NCBI RefSeq assembly: GCF_018128285.1
Contig: NZ_CP072380.1
Coordinates: forward strand, 1,674,001-1,738,000
Length of the DNA stretch: 64,000 nt
Direction: 5' to 3'
Source: Atopobium sp. oral taxon 416
GTDB taxonomy: Bacteria; Actinomycetota; Coriobacteriia; Coriobacteriales; Atopobiaceae
How positions within the stretch are numbered: position 1 is the stretch's first letter; each line of letters starts with the position of its first letter. Below the pieces are notes generated by a model that did no database searches, had not been told where the DNA came from, and saw only the letters and a list, made by a program, of their open reading frames with translations. A program made the position numbers and the translations under genes. Positions 9,180-18,786 of the stretch are shown here, in pieces.

Positions 9180-10007
9180 TTAGAGCGTGTCAAGCGCCAG
9201 CTGTTTGGTTTCAACTTCGTCGGTTACAGGATTGTGCGCCAGAATATTGAGGTGTGTGAAGCCAGCCTCCAACGCAGATTGGATCGCGTAATCAAATCCG
9301 GCATTCAGCTTCTCTTTCTGGTGTGCATCGGTATTGATAAAGATTTCTCCACCGAAATCCTGGAGCACTTTCAAGAGCTCAGGGCGCGGGTACAGATATT
9401 TCTTTCGGTTGCGGTTATAGGCACCGCAGTTGATCTCAAAGGGGACACCCTCCCCTACCAAATACTCCATGGCCTCCTTAGCGGGATCGAGATACTGCTT
9501 GCTCGTCTCGTCGACGAAGTGCATCTGATCGTTGAAGCGCGTAATCAGATCAAAGTGCCCGATAAAAGTGCAGTGGGTCTTATCGTAGATTTTGGCCTCG
9601 AGCTCGTAGTAAGCTCTGCACATGCGTAGGTAGTCCCCACCGTAGAACTCATTGCAAAGCGTCTCGATGTGTTCTGTCGTGCTATCCACGCTCATCGGCG
9701 TTGGGGTTTTGACATCCATAAAATGGGTGGAGCCGATAATGTACTCAGCACCCGAGCAGGAAGCCGGATCATTATACATGTTGTCCAGCTCGACGCCCAT
9801 CAGGATATCGAGCTTATCGGCATATTTTTTCTGCAGTCGTTTGATCTCTTTAGTGTAAGCATCCCAGTCCATATGGATATCGGGGTCCATATGCCCGGAG
9901 AACCCTAAGTGCTCAAAGCCTAGGTCGAGAGCCTGTTTAACCATTTCTTCGGGGGTATTGTCCCCGTCGCAGAACTTGGTGTGGGTGTGATAGTTTGCCC
10001 TAAGCAT
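9180..10007 (-). CDS. PHP-domain phosphoesterase, histidinol-phosphatase (HisK/HisJ) like
   Basis: 275 residues of the PHP metal-dependent phosphoesterase fold. The N-terminal metal motif is YHTHTKFCDG (residues 6-15), with GFSGHMDPD further on, GHFDLITRF in the middle and the C-terminal INTDAHQKEKL. The set of His/Asp ligands is as expected for a trinuclear metal site. The family member HisK dephosphorylates L-histidinol phosphate, but no other his gene is near, so the substrate could differ. I place the start at ATG 10007, where the ATGCTTAG junction overlaps the upstream DUF4236 stop by 8 nt. An in-frame ATG at 10013, with AGGA 5 bases upstream, is equally possible. The overlap implies co-translation with the DUF4236 gene. 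Confidence 0.8.
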   Translation of the reverse strand: MLRANYHTHTKFCDGDNTPEEMVKQALDLGFEHLGFSGHMDPDIHMDWDAYTKEIKRLQKKYADKLDILMGVELDNMYNDPASCSGAEYIIGSTHFMDVKTPTPMSVDSTTEHIETLCNEFYGGDYLRMCRAYYELEAKIYDKTHCTFIGHFDLITRFNDQMHFVDETSKQYLDPAKEAMEYLVGEGVPFEINCGAYNRNRKKYLYPRPELLKVLQDFGGEIFINTDAHQKEKLNAGFDYAIQSALEAGFTHLNILAHNPVTDEVETKQLALDTL

Positions 10008-10926
10008 GTGCATCTCTTTCCTCACCACTATGGGTTGTGTAATATGGTTGGATCTTCTTGAAATACCCGGTAGAGCTTCTGTTTACCCGGTTCTCGAACC
10101 GCATACAGAAATCCTCTGGATCGATATTGTTCCATTTGACCTTAAGGAACTTATCTCTGACGAACTGGATCGAAAGGATATAGACGTCGTTAAGATCCCC
10201 CGCTTTGTTTCTGCGTTGTGTATAGCCGCTCAAGACGATCGTGCTACAGGAAGGGATCCGGTTGAACAGCGAGGCACTGAGATAGGTCACCAGGCTAAAG
10301 AGCGCTTGCGCATAGTGGGCATAGACTTCCCGGGCAGGGACAGCATGCATCGCCACGTGACCGGTCTCCGTCGTCTCAGCTTCCTCATCTGGTATCTCTT
10401 CGATCTCGGGGAGGTCAACATCAAGTAGAAGCATGTTCTGATCTGTCTGATACTCGAAAGAAGCGTTAAAGACGTACGGCAGTTGCTGATCCTTGAGGAA
10501 TTGCTCAACCGAGACTTCTGTTTCCTCTGTGGACGCTGAAGATTCCGTTGCAGGACAAACACTCGGAGCCCTCGTATGGAGCATTGTATAGGGCTTAAGC
10601 ATCTCCTCAAGGGACATCTCTATCTGGTCAGGGAACTGTTGCTTGTCAGATGCATCAGCTAGCTTCTTCTCGGAATCTTGCCCTTCTTTCTTCACATGGG
10701 CGCCTTTCTTGAAGCTGGTACCGATACCTTTGTCTGAGAGCTTGGTCCGTTTGGAAAGTCCTGTCCCAGGAAGGCCGGTATTGACATAGGTCCCATGGGC
10801 ACCAGTACTGACGGAGAGCCCTTTGACACCCGGTATATGGGCACTGAAACTGATACCGGACTTGGAGAGGTTCACCTTGAACCCCGGAGCCACCCGAATC
10901 GTTCTATGGAACCGAAGACCACGCAT
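10000..10926 (-). CDS. DUF4236-domain protein
   Basis: 308 residues. Residues 1-55 match the DUF4236 repeat-like domain: RFHRTIRVAPGFKVNLSKSG, then SVSTGAHGTYVNTGLPGTGL. The middle (60-130) is Lys/Ser/Glu-rich and probably disordered. Residues about 130-300 contain acidic stretches (LPEIEEIPDEEAETTE) and a hydrophobic/basic C-terminal part I do not recognise. The function of DUF4236 is unknown; it often occurs as the N-terminal segment of otherwise unrelated proteins. The start at ATG 10926 has AAAGGAGGG 10 bases upstream and begins exactly where the domain does. A longer frame to 11088 exists but lacks family support. Its 3' end overlaps the PHP phosphatase gene, suggesting a two-gene operon. 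Confidence 0.75.
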   Translation of the reverse strand: MRGLRFHRTIRVAPGFKVNLSKSGISFSAHIPGVKGLSVSTGAHGTYVNTGLPGTGLSKRTKLSDKGIGTSFKKGAHVKKEGQDSEKKLADASDKQQFPDQIEMSLEEMLKPYTMLHTRAPSVCPATESSASTEETEVSVEQFLKDQQLPYVFNASFEYQTDQNMLLLDVDLPEIEEIPDEEAETTETGHVAMHAVPAREVYAHYAQALFSLVTYLSASLFNRIPSCSTIVLSGYTQRRNKAGDLNDVYILSIQFVRDKFLKVKWNNIDPEDFCMRFENRVNRSSTGYFKKIQPYYTTHSGEERDAHA

Positions 10927-11236
10927 AGAGAAAACTCCCTCCTTTGTAAAACACGTTGTAGAAACTATTGTGCACGCTTTCACCATATTCTGTCGAGAAC
11001 TAACAGACCGGCGACAGGGGTTGCCCACTTGAAATAACCCTAAAAATGGCAAGTTCCCCTTGGGGAACGGCACATCCAAGGGTACCATCGATAGTCTTGT
11101 ACTCTTTCAGCTAGCTTGTCCCTCACCCGTTAGGTGTGGTTGAGCGTCTCTCTTACGCTTCTTGAAGTGGTGACATATCCATATAGCGCCTATCACTTCA
11201 ATAGCTCTGCTATGTATCTGAGTCTTGCACAGACTA

Positions 11237-11425
11237 TGAATTGGCTGAAGTAGTGAGACACAGAGGCCCTATTCCTTCCGAATCCTTGGCTTTTGCAGTG
11301 GCACCTCTGTAGGCCTATTCAGCCTCGGCTATGCCGCTCATGTACCATTCTTCCGACATGTCGTAGCTAAGCGTATGGTAGATTCGCCTGCTGTTGTAGA
11401 ACTCAACGAACTTTGCGATGGTATC
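11237..11425 (-). repeat. IS3-family 3' end fragment, left arm of a 189-bp inverted repeat
   Basis: The minus strand encodes the last residues of an IS3-type transposase (IAKFVEFYNSRR, then YDMSEEWYMSGIAEAE and stop), followed by the terminal sequence ending TGAATTGGCTGAAG. The same stretch occurs inverted at 12874-13062. Upstream of 11237, 11089-11236 shows nothing recognisable. Confidence 0.65.
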
Positions 11426-11485
11426 CTTGAGCTCTTGTAGCGTGCTGTATTTTGTCTGCCTTTAGGCATTCGCTCTTGAGGGGGC

Positions 11486-11635
11486 GGATTGTCAAGCTGA
11501 GTGCAACAGTTCCCGATAGACCTCGCTGGCCGTCCTGTATCCAAGGACCTTCCTCGACCTGTCGTTGATCATGCCGAATACGCGCTGTACCTCATCATCG
11601 GTGAGCTTGGAGAAGTCCGTGCCCTTAGGGGAAGA
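11486..11635 (-). mobile_element. IS30-family 3' end fragment (copy D)
   Basis: GATTGTCAAGCTGAGTGCAA at 11488-11507 is the IS30 terminal repeat seen in all copies here. The minus strand then gives the C-terminal DDEVQRVFGMINDRSRKVLG segment and ends at the characteristic TTCTTCCCCTAAGGGCAC. The fragment is cut by IS256 element B at about 11636. Confidence 0.65.
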
Positions 11636-11636
11636 A

Positions 11637-12870
11637 CTCGGTCAAGTCCGAATCCGTGTGTAAAATCGCTGCCGCGTTCCCTGCCTTACGCCTTCGCCAT
11701 GTCCTTCTGGTTGCGCGCTATCTTTGCGAGCTCGTCTTCCACCTGCAGGAGCTGTGTGTAAGTCCTATCCGTAGTAGCTCTTCCTCTGCGTCGAGCTGCA
11801 CTCGTTCTCCTCGGTAAGGACCGACCCGATCAGCCTGATCACCGACACCTTACTCGGGAAGACCCCGACAAAGCAGGCGTGCCTCTCTATCTTCCTGTTC
11901 AGCCTCTCCAGGTAGTTAGACGCCCTCATGTACAGGCGCATCGCGGCGATCAGCACCCTCGCCGCCCTTGAGGCGACGTCGCGCAAGTGCGCCAGTATCT
12001 CGTCCCGTGTGCGCCTCGCCTCCGGTGCGCTTGGCAGTTGAGCCTCTCGACCAGCTCCCCCCTTAAGGCCGGCGCACACTCCCTTGGGGGCGGCCTTACA
12101 CACGTTGCGCAAGTGGGCCTGGCAGCGCTGCCAGGCGGCGCCGGGCAGCACCTCCCTTACGGCCGCCACGAGCCCCTCTCTGGCGTCCACGAGGGAGCGC
12201 AGGAAGTCCGCCCAGGAGCGTCCCGTGTGCGACTCGGCAAGCGAGACCCCGATGACCTTAGCAGCGCCCTGGACCTCACGCGGTGGTCGACCCTGACCTT
12301 GAGGTAGGTGGCGTTTGCCATCACGAACGGCTACTCGCCCTTAAGGGGCCAATCGCAAAACGCCCTGACGGCGCAGTCCAGCTCGGCGCAGGCCTCAAAA
12401 GACGGAGCGCTTGGAGAACGACCTTTCGCAGACCTCCTTTATGACCCTGCCCACCTTCATTGTAAAGACGCCCGCGACGGCCATCTCGGCCATCTCGGTC
12501 ACGAGGGTCTCAAACGGGGCGTTGCGCTGCCTTAACACCTTCAGCTCGATGGTGGCAACCCTGGTCGTGAGGGGCCTTACCTTCGTCTCGTTGCGGCTGT
12601 CGGTGCGCTCCTGCGTTTGCTCGTAGGGCTGAGCGCACAGCTGCTCGGCTGACTTCTCCCTCAGTACCCCGTTGAGCGTCTCCTGGAGCAGCAGCCTGAA
12701 GGCGTCCCCGCCCCCGTCGGCAAGCAGCCCCAGTACCTCGTCTTGGTCCAGTGTAAGATTGATTCGAGCCATGGCCATCCTCTTGGGTGTCCTCGTTGTT
12801 TGGTGACTGCGAGCACACCTTGGCGGCGGGCCTCTGGCTCGCCCGCCTTTTACACCACTTTACGGACGCG
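11637..12870 (-). mobile_element. IS256-family element B, decayed transposase
   Basis: Same lineage as the plus-strand copy at 29173-30214. The right end GGTCAAGTCCGAATCCGTGT starts at 11640; the left end is a degenerate form of the other copy's GGCCACGTCCG end near 12860. The N-terminal part (12778-12395) reads MARINLTLDQDEVLGLLADG, then FRLLLQETLNGVLREKSAEQ and ATIELKVLRQRNAPFETL. After a frameshifted middle, the C-terminal part (12190-11765) reads AAWQRCQAHLRNVCKAAP, then YMRASNYLERLNRKIERHA and GVFPSKVSVIRLIGSVL. A short tail frame TQLLQVEDELAKIARNQKDM lies before the end. At least two frameshifts make it non-functional. Confidence 0.75.
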
Positions 12871-12873
12871 ACT

Positions 12874-13062
12874 GATACCATCGCAAAGTTCGTCGAGTTC
12901 TACAACAGCAGGCGGATTCACCATACGCTTAGCTACGACATGTCGGAAGAATGGTACATGAGCGGCATAGCCGAGGCTGAATAGGCCCACAGAGGTGCCA
13001 CTGTAAAAGCCAGGGATTCGGAAGGAATAGGGTTTCTGTGTCTCACTGCTTCAGCCAATTCA
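12874..13062 (+). repeat. IS3-family 3' end fragment, right arm of a 189-bp inverted repeat
   Basis: Mirror image of 11237-11425 with a handful of differences. The plus strand reads IAKFVEFYNSRRIHHTLSYD and stops after GIAEAE at 12981. The two arms enclose an IS30 fragment and IS256 element B. Confidence 0.65.
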
Positions 13063-13138
13063 AAGTGCGAAAGAAACTGTATGCTACCCATCCGAAAGTT
13101 TGAATAATTAAATCAGAAGTTCCTTTATCGCCCATTTA

Positions 13139-13147
13139 TGGTAAGAT
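13139..13147 (+). promoter_or_regulatory. Extended -10 promoter of tRNA-Pro
   Basis: TGGTAAGAT: an extended -10 (TG, one base, TAAGAT) whose hexamer ends 34 bases before the mature tRNA. The -35 region (TTCCTT, 17 bases upstream) is weak, as is common with extended -10 promoters. Confidence 0.4.
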
Positions 13148-13181
13148 TTGGAATGTTGCACGAAGCAACTGTTTATATCGC

Positions 13182-13258
<77 letters not shown>

Positions 13259-13277
13259 GCTTTTGTTCTTTCTTTTA

Positions 13278-13343
13278 AGGCTCTTCGGTAGTTTCTATGG
13301 GTGAGATTCGCTCAAGGGCCCAGATGAGAGCGCGATATCAAGG
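13278..13343 (+). repeat. 66-bp ISL3-type terminal inverted repeat, left arm
   Basis: Begins AGGCTCTTCGGTAGTTTCT and continues to GATATCAAGG. The reverse complement of 18721-18786 matches it at 63 of 66 positions. The outermost bases resemble ISL3-family ends. The two arms enclose 5.4 kb of IS debris. Confidence 0.6.
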
Positions 13344-13374
13344 ACGAATCCTCAGAGCAAGTGCAACGACTGGT

Positions 13375-13485
13375 GATGGTAGACCTCTCAGAGACACTTC
13401 CATTTCAGGCGCTTGCGTGGTCTTTGGTTGAGCGAATCGTACATCCTCTGCACCTCCCTGTCGTCGACATCGTCGAGGCTTTTGC
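13375..13485 (-). mobile_element. IS30-like C-terminal remnant
   Basis: The minus strand gives VDDREVQRMYDSLNQRPRKR, then LKWKC, the hallmark C-terminus of an IS30 transposase from a lineage different from the neighbouring copies. Nothing else of that element remains between 13344 and 13491. Confidence 0.45.
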
Positions 13486-13491
13486 CCTGGC

Positions 13492-14569
13492 AGATTGTCA
13501 AGCTGAGTGCAACATCTCCCTAAAGACCTCGTTGGCTGTCCTGTATTTCAGGACCTTCCTTGGCCTGTCGCAGATCAGCTCCACCGCATGCTGCACCTCC
13601 TCGTTTGTGACCTTTCCGAAGTCGCTGCCCTTAGGGGAAGAACTTGCGCAGGAGCCCGTTGGTGTTCTTAACTGTTAGCTTCTGCCATAGATGGTGGGGG
13701 TCGCAGAAGTAGAACTGCACGCCTCAAAGGGCATCTGTGACATCTGCATGCCCTGCGAGCTGCTTGCCCCACTTAGGAGCGAGCGTCTCGAGGGGATATC
13801 CCTGCAGCAGCCCGACCTCGGCCTTGAAGACACTCCCGCTGTCGTGGTGGCTCTTTCCGCGGCAAGCAGCCTCACTGCCCTGTCGGCAAGCACGAGCAGG
13901 CACACGGGTCCCGCTGCCACGAGCGTGTCGTCCTCCCCACTCTCCGAGGCGAGACCTCTCATCGGCCTGCTTGGGCCTCTCCTTTACGCTGTGTGAGATC
14001 TCGATCTTACCTTTGGTCTTAGGCCTCTTGCTGCGCAGGTGGTGCTGCATCTGGCCTTGCGGGCCGGATCCCGGCAGCTCGAGCGGGGCGGCTACGGACC
14101 TGCCTGTAAGAATAGTCGGCAGGCTCAACGACGCACCTGCCACCACCCTCGAGCCTGAGATGTCGTCTATCTGCTCCAGGGACCAGTGTCTGTCCATGAT
14201 GAGTAAGCGCACCTTCTGCGTAAGCGCAGGGTCTGAAAGCCGCCTTTTCGCCCTGCATCTCCTGCGGCGCTCATCCGCCCTCCTTTTGAGCAGTACAGGC
14301 CCTAAAGTGTCCGTGCCGTGCGTTCCTCTTGAGCTTGTGGCAGACGCTGGAGCTGTCCTTGCCGATCTCTGCCGCGATATAGGCAATTGACCTTCCCTTG
14401 TGCCATACAGCTCGGCTATGCAGTCCCTCTCCTGTAGGCTTGAGATGCTTGTAGTGGCACATTCCTTTTAGCTTTCGACGTTGACTTGGACAACCAACAT
14501 CGTAGCCTTCCGGAGTGTGCCACACTTGCATGCAGCGGGCCATCCTGTTGCATTCAGAATGCTAATCCA
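13492..14569 (-). mobile_element. IS30-family element A, decayed
   Basis: Terminal repeats GTTGCATTCAGAATGCTAAT (14548-14567) and GATTGTCAAGCTGAGTGCAA (13493-13512) are imperfect mirror images. About 1.08 kb, the usual IS30 size. Minus-strand transposase pieces: the HTH region (MCHYKHLKPTGEGLH, then SIAYIAAEIGKDSSSVCHKL, 14450-14330), ALTQKVRLLIMDRHWSLEQI (14230-14170), KRPKTKGKIEISHSVKERPK (14030-13970) and the DDE end FYFCDPHHLWQK and NSNGLLRK before 13680. Stops and frameshifts occur in each third. Confidence 0.7.
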
Positions 14570-14700
14570 CCCCTTCGAAAACCAGTCCCTGAGAAGGCCG
14601 TTGGCGTTCTTGTTGGTCCCCCTCTCCCAAAGATGGTGGGGATGGCAGAAGTATACGGGAGCTCCCAGCGCCCCCTGCAGCCCCTTCTGCATCTAAGAAT
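14570..14700 (-). mobile_element. IS30-family C-terminal fragment of another copy
   Basis: The minus strand reads VYFCHPHHLWERGTNKNANG, then LLRDWFSKG, the same IS30 segment that ends element A, but from a separate copy truncated exactly at element A's left end. Confidence 0.5.
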
Positions 14701-14801
14701 GAGTTGTAATCTTTTGGTGGACAGTAGGATTCAGGGACTGGCAACAGATATGCTCTGTCCAGATACCCACCTACCAACACCAGCAGATTGAAGAGATGAG
14801 A

Positions 14802-16120
14802 TGTCGCTAAGCGCAAGCGAGATAGAGAAGGCAAAGTCCCGCACGAAGCCGGAAACACCCAAACACTACACTGAAGAAGTATTGCCTTGAGGCCATCGAC
14901 TACTACAGGAAGGCACGTAAGGCCAACCCGAAAAAGAGCATCAAAGGATGCGCCGCGAAGCTTGAGGTCAACGACAAGACCTTAAACGACTGGATCATCA
15001 AGCACTCAAAGACCAAAAGGGTGACCCAGGAAAGGACCGACGAGCACAAGCAGCTCGACGCAGTGAACAGGCGCATACACGAGCTCGAAAGCGAGAATAA
15101 GTTCCTAAAAAAGTGGCAGCCTTCTTCGCCGGAAGCCTCTGACCAAGGACAGGTTTTAGCTCATGCTGGAGAAGAGGGCAACCTACAGCGTTTCGATGAT
15201 GGAGCGCGTACTGGAGCTGAGCAGGGCTCACTTCTACAGATGGCTCAAGGCCAAAGGCGGTGAGGACCTATGGGGTCCTATCAAGGAGGCCATCTGCGCG
15301 ATATGGGAGGAAAGCGACAGGCGCTTCGGTTTTCGCAAGGTCTGATCCAAGCTCACAGGAGACCCAAAGTTACGCAAAATTTACAGGCACGACCCGCTAC
15401 CGCGTACGGAGGTGCATGGCTAAACTTGGGCATCTGCGGCATCTGATCCAATGCCTCCAAGAGAACGATACTGCCCGCACCTGATACCCCCGAGTGCCCC
15501 GCCCTCACCCGGCGCGACTTCTCGTGTCTTGTGCCGACAGCCAAGCTCGTGGGCGATACAACCTATCGCAGGACCACGGCAGGCTTTATATATCTCGCCG
15601 TCGCGCACCATCTGTGCACACACATGGTGGTGGGCTGAAGCATACAGGACAACATGAGGGCAGGGCTTGTCGTCTTTGCCCTGAAGATGGCATATTCGCG
15701 CGGATACGTGGCTGGAGGGGCCATATTCTAAGCAGCCCAGGCAGCCAGTACATAAGCTCAAAGTTCGCCGCCTGCTCAGCCGTACCCGACGTGAGGCTCT
15801 CCGTGGGGAGAACCGGAAGCTGCCACGACAACGCTGTAGCCAAATCCTTCTTCGCCACGCTCAAGAACGAGTGGTACTACCTTAAGCGCCTCTTAGACGC
15901 ATCCACGACCAAGCACAAGGCACACGAGTTTATCGAGTCGTACTACAACCGCTTCCGCCCGCATAAGTCCATAGGAGATCGCGTACCCGCAGAGGTGATG
16001 CAGGAGTTCTTCGAGCGCCTCGAGAGGGCCCTTGCATACGATCCGGAGGCGATGCAGGCCGCATAAAAAATCTGAGATTCCTCTGTCCATTATATTGACA
16101 GGGCTCAGTATTGGGCGTAC
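14802..16120 (+). mobile_element. IS3-family element (OrfA/OrfB), decayed
   Basis: OrfA pieces at 14802-15160: MSLSASEIEKAKSRTKPETP, then after a frameshift KYCLEAIDYYRKARKANPKK with the helix-turn-helix CAAKLEVNDKTLNDWIIKH and a coiled coil ending ELESENKFLKK. The A6G run at 15107-15113 marks the OrfA end. OrfB from 15163 reads MLEKRATYSVSMMERVLELS, then RAHFYRWLKAKG and RRFGFRKV before a stop. The catalytic core is frameshifted. The C-terminus at 15800-16066 survives: GSCHDNAVAKSFFATLKNEW, FIESYYNRFRPHKSIG. A terminal TGTCCATTATATTGACA follows at 16085. Confidence 0.75.
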
Positions 16121-16123
16121 TGC

Positions 16124-16440
16124 ATGAAGGAGTCTTTGCGGCTTCCTTTAAAATCGGGAAATGTCAAACAGGCAGAAACCGACCTTAAACACAGGCTCAA
16201 GTGGACAAGCCACAGCAGGATAGCGGCACTCTACGACCTGTATGAGAAGATCAAGCACCACAAGGATCATATCCTGAATACGATCCGACTGGGGCTGAGC
16301 AGTGCGAGGATTGAGGCAACCAACAACAAGATCAAGCTGATTGTTCGCAAGGCATATGGATTTCGGAATATACAGAAACATGATAGATATGGTATATCTC
16401 GTATGTTCTGATATCTGTGTTCCACTTCCTAACCGAAAAC
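16124..16440 (+). mobile_element. ISL3-family C-terminal fragment
   Basis: A 95-residue frame matches the C-terminal third of ISL3 transposases: KESLRLPLKSG, LYDLYEKIKHHKDHILNTIR and ARIEATNNKIKLIVRKAYGF. The last catalytic Glu region (IEATNNKIK) is present, but the N-terminal two thirds are absent and the adjoining DNA is the IS3 end. Confidence 0.65.
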
Positions 16441-16513
16441 CTATACCAGAAAAAGCGGCTTAGTTACTGGGGAAATGGGGTTATGTTTCAAAAAGTGTGT
16501 CCGGATTGATTAT

Positions 16514-17640
16514 TCACCGCCTGTAATTCGTGGGCATGTGGAACTCGCTCCATACTATCCCCGTGCCGTATTCTTCGGGCGCGCTGTCGTCGTGTTTCTT
16601 GTCCGATGATGCTGTCGCGAACAGGCCGTCGACCTCGTCATCAGTTGGCATGACGCGGATGATATCTGCCGGCGGCAGCGGGCTTTCCGTGTGCATGTAG
16701 CACCACCAAAAGATCGCCTTGACGCGGCCGTTGCCGGTTCCGAGCTCGACTACCACTGCGATGTCGGCCTTGCGTCTTCGTACCTTCTTCTCGATGGCGA
16801 CGAGCAGCTTGATCCTGCAATACACCGCATCGCACATCCACGCTTCGAGCAGCGCCGCGGCCGGTCACGAAGAAGGCATCGCGCCGTGTGCTGCCTTCTT
16901 TGCAACCTGCCATTCCTTACAGCACACCTCGTCGAGCGTATCGGTTATCCCTTGCACGACATGGAACGGGTCCATGACCCACCGCGCGCCGTCGGCGGTG
17001 ATGACCTCGATGGCGCGCCTCTGCTCTCAGGTGGGCTCGTCGAAAAACAGATTCAGCACATCCTTGCCGTACTCCTCGTGGGCCCATATCAGCCATCCCC
17101 GGTCGTGGTCGACGACGACAATCAGGTACTTGTGGTCCTTCTTGTAGGAGGTCTTATCGATCCCGATGCGCCTTGCACCCTCGAAGGCCTCTGCCGCGTG
17201 CGGCCTCAAGATCGGCGCAGATGCGCACATACCTCGCCGAGCGTATACCACTCCACGCGCGAGCGCCGCGACGGTGCTGGCCGGATCCGCGCAGCGCCAG
17301 GCACACCACCCACTCCTTAAAGTCGCGCGTGAAGCGCGCTTTGCACCTCGCCCAGGGCATTGACTCTACCAGCACGCCGTACTCCGGCCACCTTACCCTG
17401 TGCAGCGCGTATTCCAGATGAGCACATCGACCGAGCCAGGCCCATCGCCCGCCACGAGCTGAGGGCCTCGGCGATCTGTCGTAGTAATCGCATTTCCTGT
17501 TGCAGATCGGGCAGCGCAGGCCTCACCCTAATCACGACTCGATCGCCTTCGATGCGTACGTATTCGATCACTGTGTGTGCCAACGTGAGCGCGCAGCATA
17601 GTACCCCGTTCATGCGCCAGGGCCTTTCCGCTAGGTTGTT
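16514..17640 (-). mobile_element. ISL3-family N-terminal portion, decayed
   Basis: The minus strand shows the opposite part of an ISL3 transposase in pieces: MNGVLCCALTLAHTVIEYVR (17613), PWARCKARFTRDFKEWVVCL (17360), YVRICADLEAARG (17240), then the first catalytic-Asp region RRIGIDKTSYKKDHKYLIVV and GWLIWAHEEYGKDVLNLFFD (17170-17040), and ARWVMDPFHVVQGITDTLDE (17010-16930). The tail 16837-16514 is an open frame (MCDAVYCRIKLLVAIEKK) that I do not recognise as ISL3. Several frameshifts separate the pieces. Confidence 0.65.
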
Positions 17641-17671
17641 GTAGCAGACGTAGCCCTACCTTGCCCGACGC

Positions 17672-17708
17672 GGTAACGGCCCCTGATGGGGCCGCTACCC
17701 TTTATTTG
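17672..17708 (+). terminator. Strong hairpin with T-rich tail
   Basis: GGTAACGGCCCC (17672-17683), loop TGAT, GGGGCCGCTACC (17688-17699), followed by CTTTATTT: a 12-bp stem with one mismatch, typical of a Rho-independent terminator. It sits between the ISL3 and IS30 fragments, so the gene it served is unclear. Confidence 0.5.
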
Positions 17709-17714
17709 CCTGGC

Positions 17715-18717
17715 GGATTAGCATTCTAAGTGCAACAGAATAGTGCCAGACAAAGGTCATGGCGCACCTCCGAAGGCTACGATGTTGGTTGTCTCAATCA
17801 ACGTCGCAAGTCAGGGAGCAATGCGCCACTACACACATCTTAGCGCTGAGGAGCGCGACAGGATAGCCGAGCTACACGCCGAGGGCAAGGCGGTCAGCGA
17901 CATCGGCAGGGACAGCTCCACGCTCAGCCGTAAGCTGAAAAGGAACGGCAGGCACACAAGGTGCAAACCGTACAAGAGGCTCTCGGGCCCAGCGTTGGCC
18001 GAAAAGGTGAGAGAGCACATCGCAGACGAGCGGTGGTCACCCGAGCGCATAGACAAAAGGCTTTGTCTTGGGCCCGGCGGCTCGTCTATCTAGCGCTTCG
18101 TCGGCTCAGGCGAGCTCGATATCCCCGGTGCGCCCCCACAGGACCAGCTCCGCCACCATCTGTGCGGGAAGGGGAAGTGCACGCACAGGGGGCACAAGGA
18201 GAGGAGGGGCAAGATCAAGGTCTCCTGCGGCATCTCAGAAAGGCCCAAGCAGGCACACGAGCGCTTAAGGCTCGGTGAGTGGGAGAACGACACGCTCGTC
18301 GGCAAGCCGGGAGGGCCCTGCCTGGTGACAATCGCAGATTGCTGAGTCGCGGCTACTCGTAGGTGGCAAGGCAACCGCGCACACGAGGTCGAAATCACGG
18401 CTCTGTTAGGCCGTGACCGCAAGACCACCACGCCTGAGCGCGGCAAGTAGTTTGCCCCCTGCGCGAAGGTGAGCGACAGGCTCGGCGGTGTCCAGTTCTA
18501 CTTCTGCCATCCCCACCACCTATGGCAGAAGCCCACTGCTAAGAACACCGATATCCTCATCTGCGAGTTCTTCCCCTAAGGGCAGCGACTTCTCCAAGGT
18601 CCCGATGATGAGGTACAGCGCGTATTCGGCATGATCAACGACAGGCCGAGGAAGGTCTTTAGATACAGGACGGCCAGCGAGGTCTTTAGGGAGATGTTGC
18701 ACTCAGCTTGACAATCT
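17715..18717 (+). mobile_element. IS30-family element B, decayed
   Basis: Ends GGATTAGCATTCTAAGTGCA (from 17715) and the IS30 right end finishing TTGACAATCT (18696-18717). 1003 bp. The transposase is the best preserved of the IS30 copies: MRHYTHLSAEERDRIAELHA, SDIGRDSSTLSRKLKRNGRH and ALAEKVREHIADERWSPERI (17820-18060), then a stop after GGSSI. Beyond it come KIKVSCGISERPKQAHERLR, ENDTLVGKPGG, another stop, FYFCHPHHLWQKPTAKNTD and RVFGMINDRPRKVFRYRTA. At least three in-frame stops. Confidence 0.75.
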
Positions 18718-18720
18718 GCC

Positions 18721-18786
18721 CCTTGATATCGTGCTCTCATCTGGGCCCTTGAGCGAATCTCGCCCACAGAAACTACCGAAGAGCCT
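18721..18786 (-). repeat. 66-bp ISL3-type terminal inverted repeat, right arm
   Basis: The reverse complement equals 13278-13343 except at three positions. It immediately follows IS30 element B and immediately precedes the surviving codons of the Fe-S/FMN protein, so it marks the breakpoint that removed that gene's 5' end. Confidence 0.6.

Noticed and set aside
11765-12778. Two IS256 frames as an intact two-gene transposase
   Set aside because: IS256 transposases are single proteins. The two frames are halves of one gene separated by a frameshifted middle, and the copy at 29173 shows the same order.
15107-15113. A-AAA-AAG as a working programmed -1 frameshift site
   Set aside because: The heptamer fits IS3 practice, but both OrfA and OrfB carry other disruptions and the -1 frame soon ends, so the site cannot be functional here.
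13278-18786. Genomic island integrated at tRNA-Pro
   Set aside because: There is no integrase gene, and no repeat of the tRNA 3' end was found downstream. The left boundary is an IS repeat, not an attachment site.
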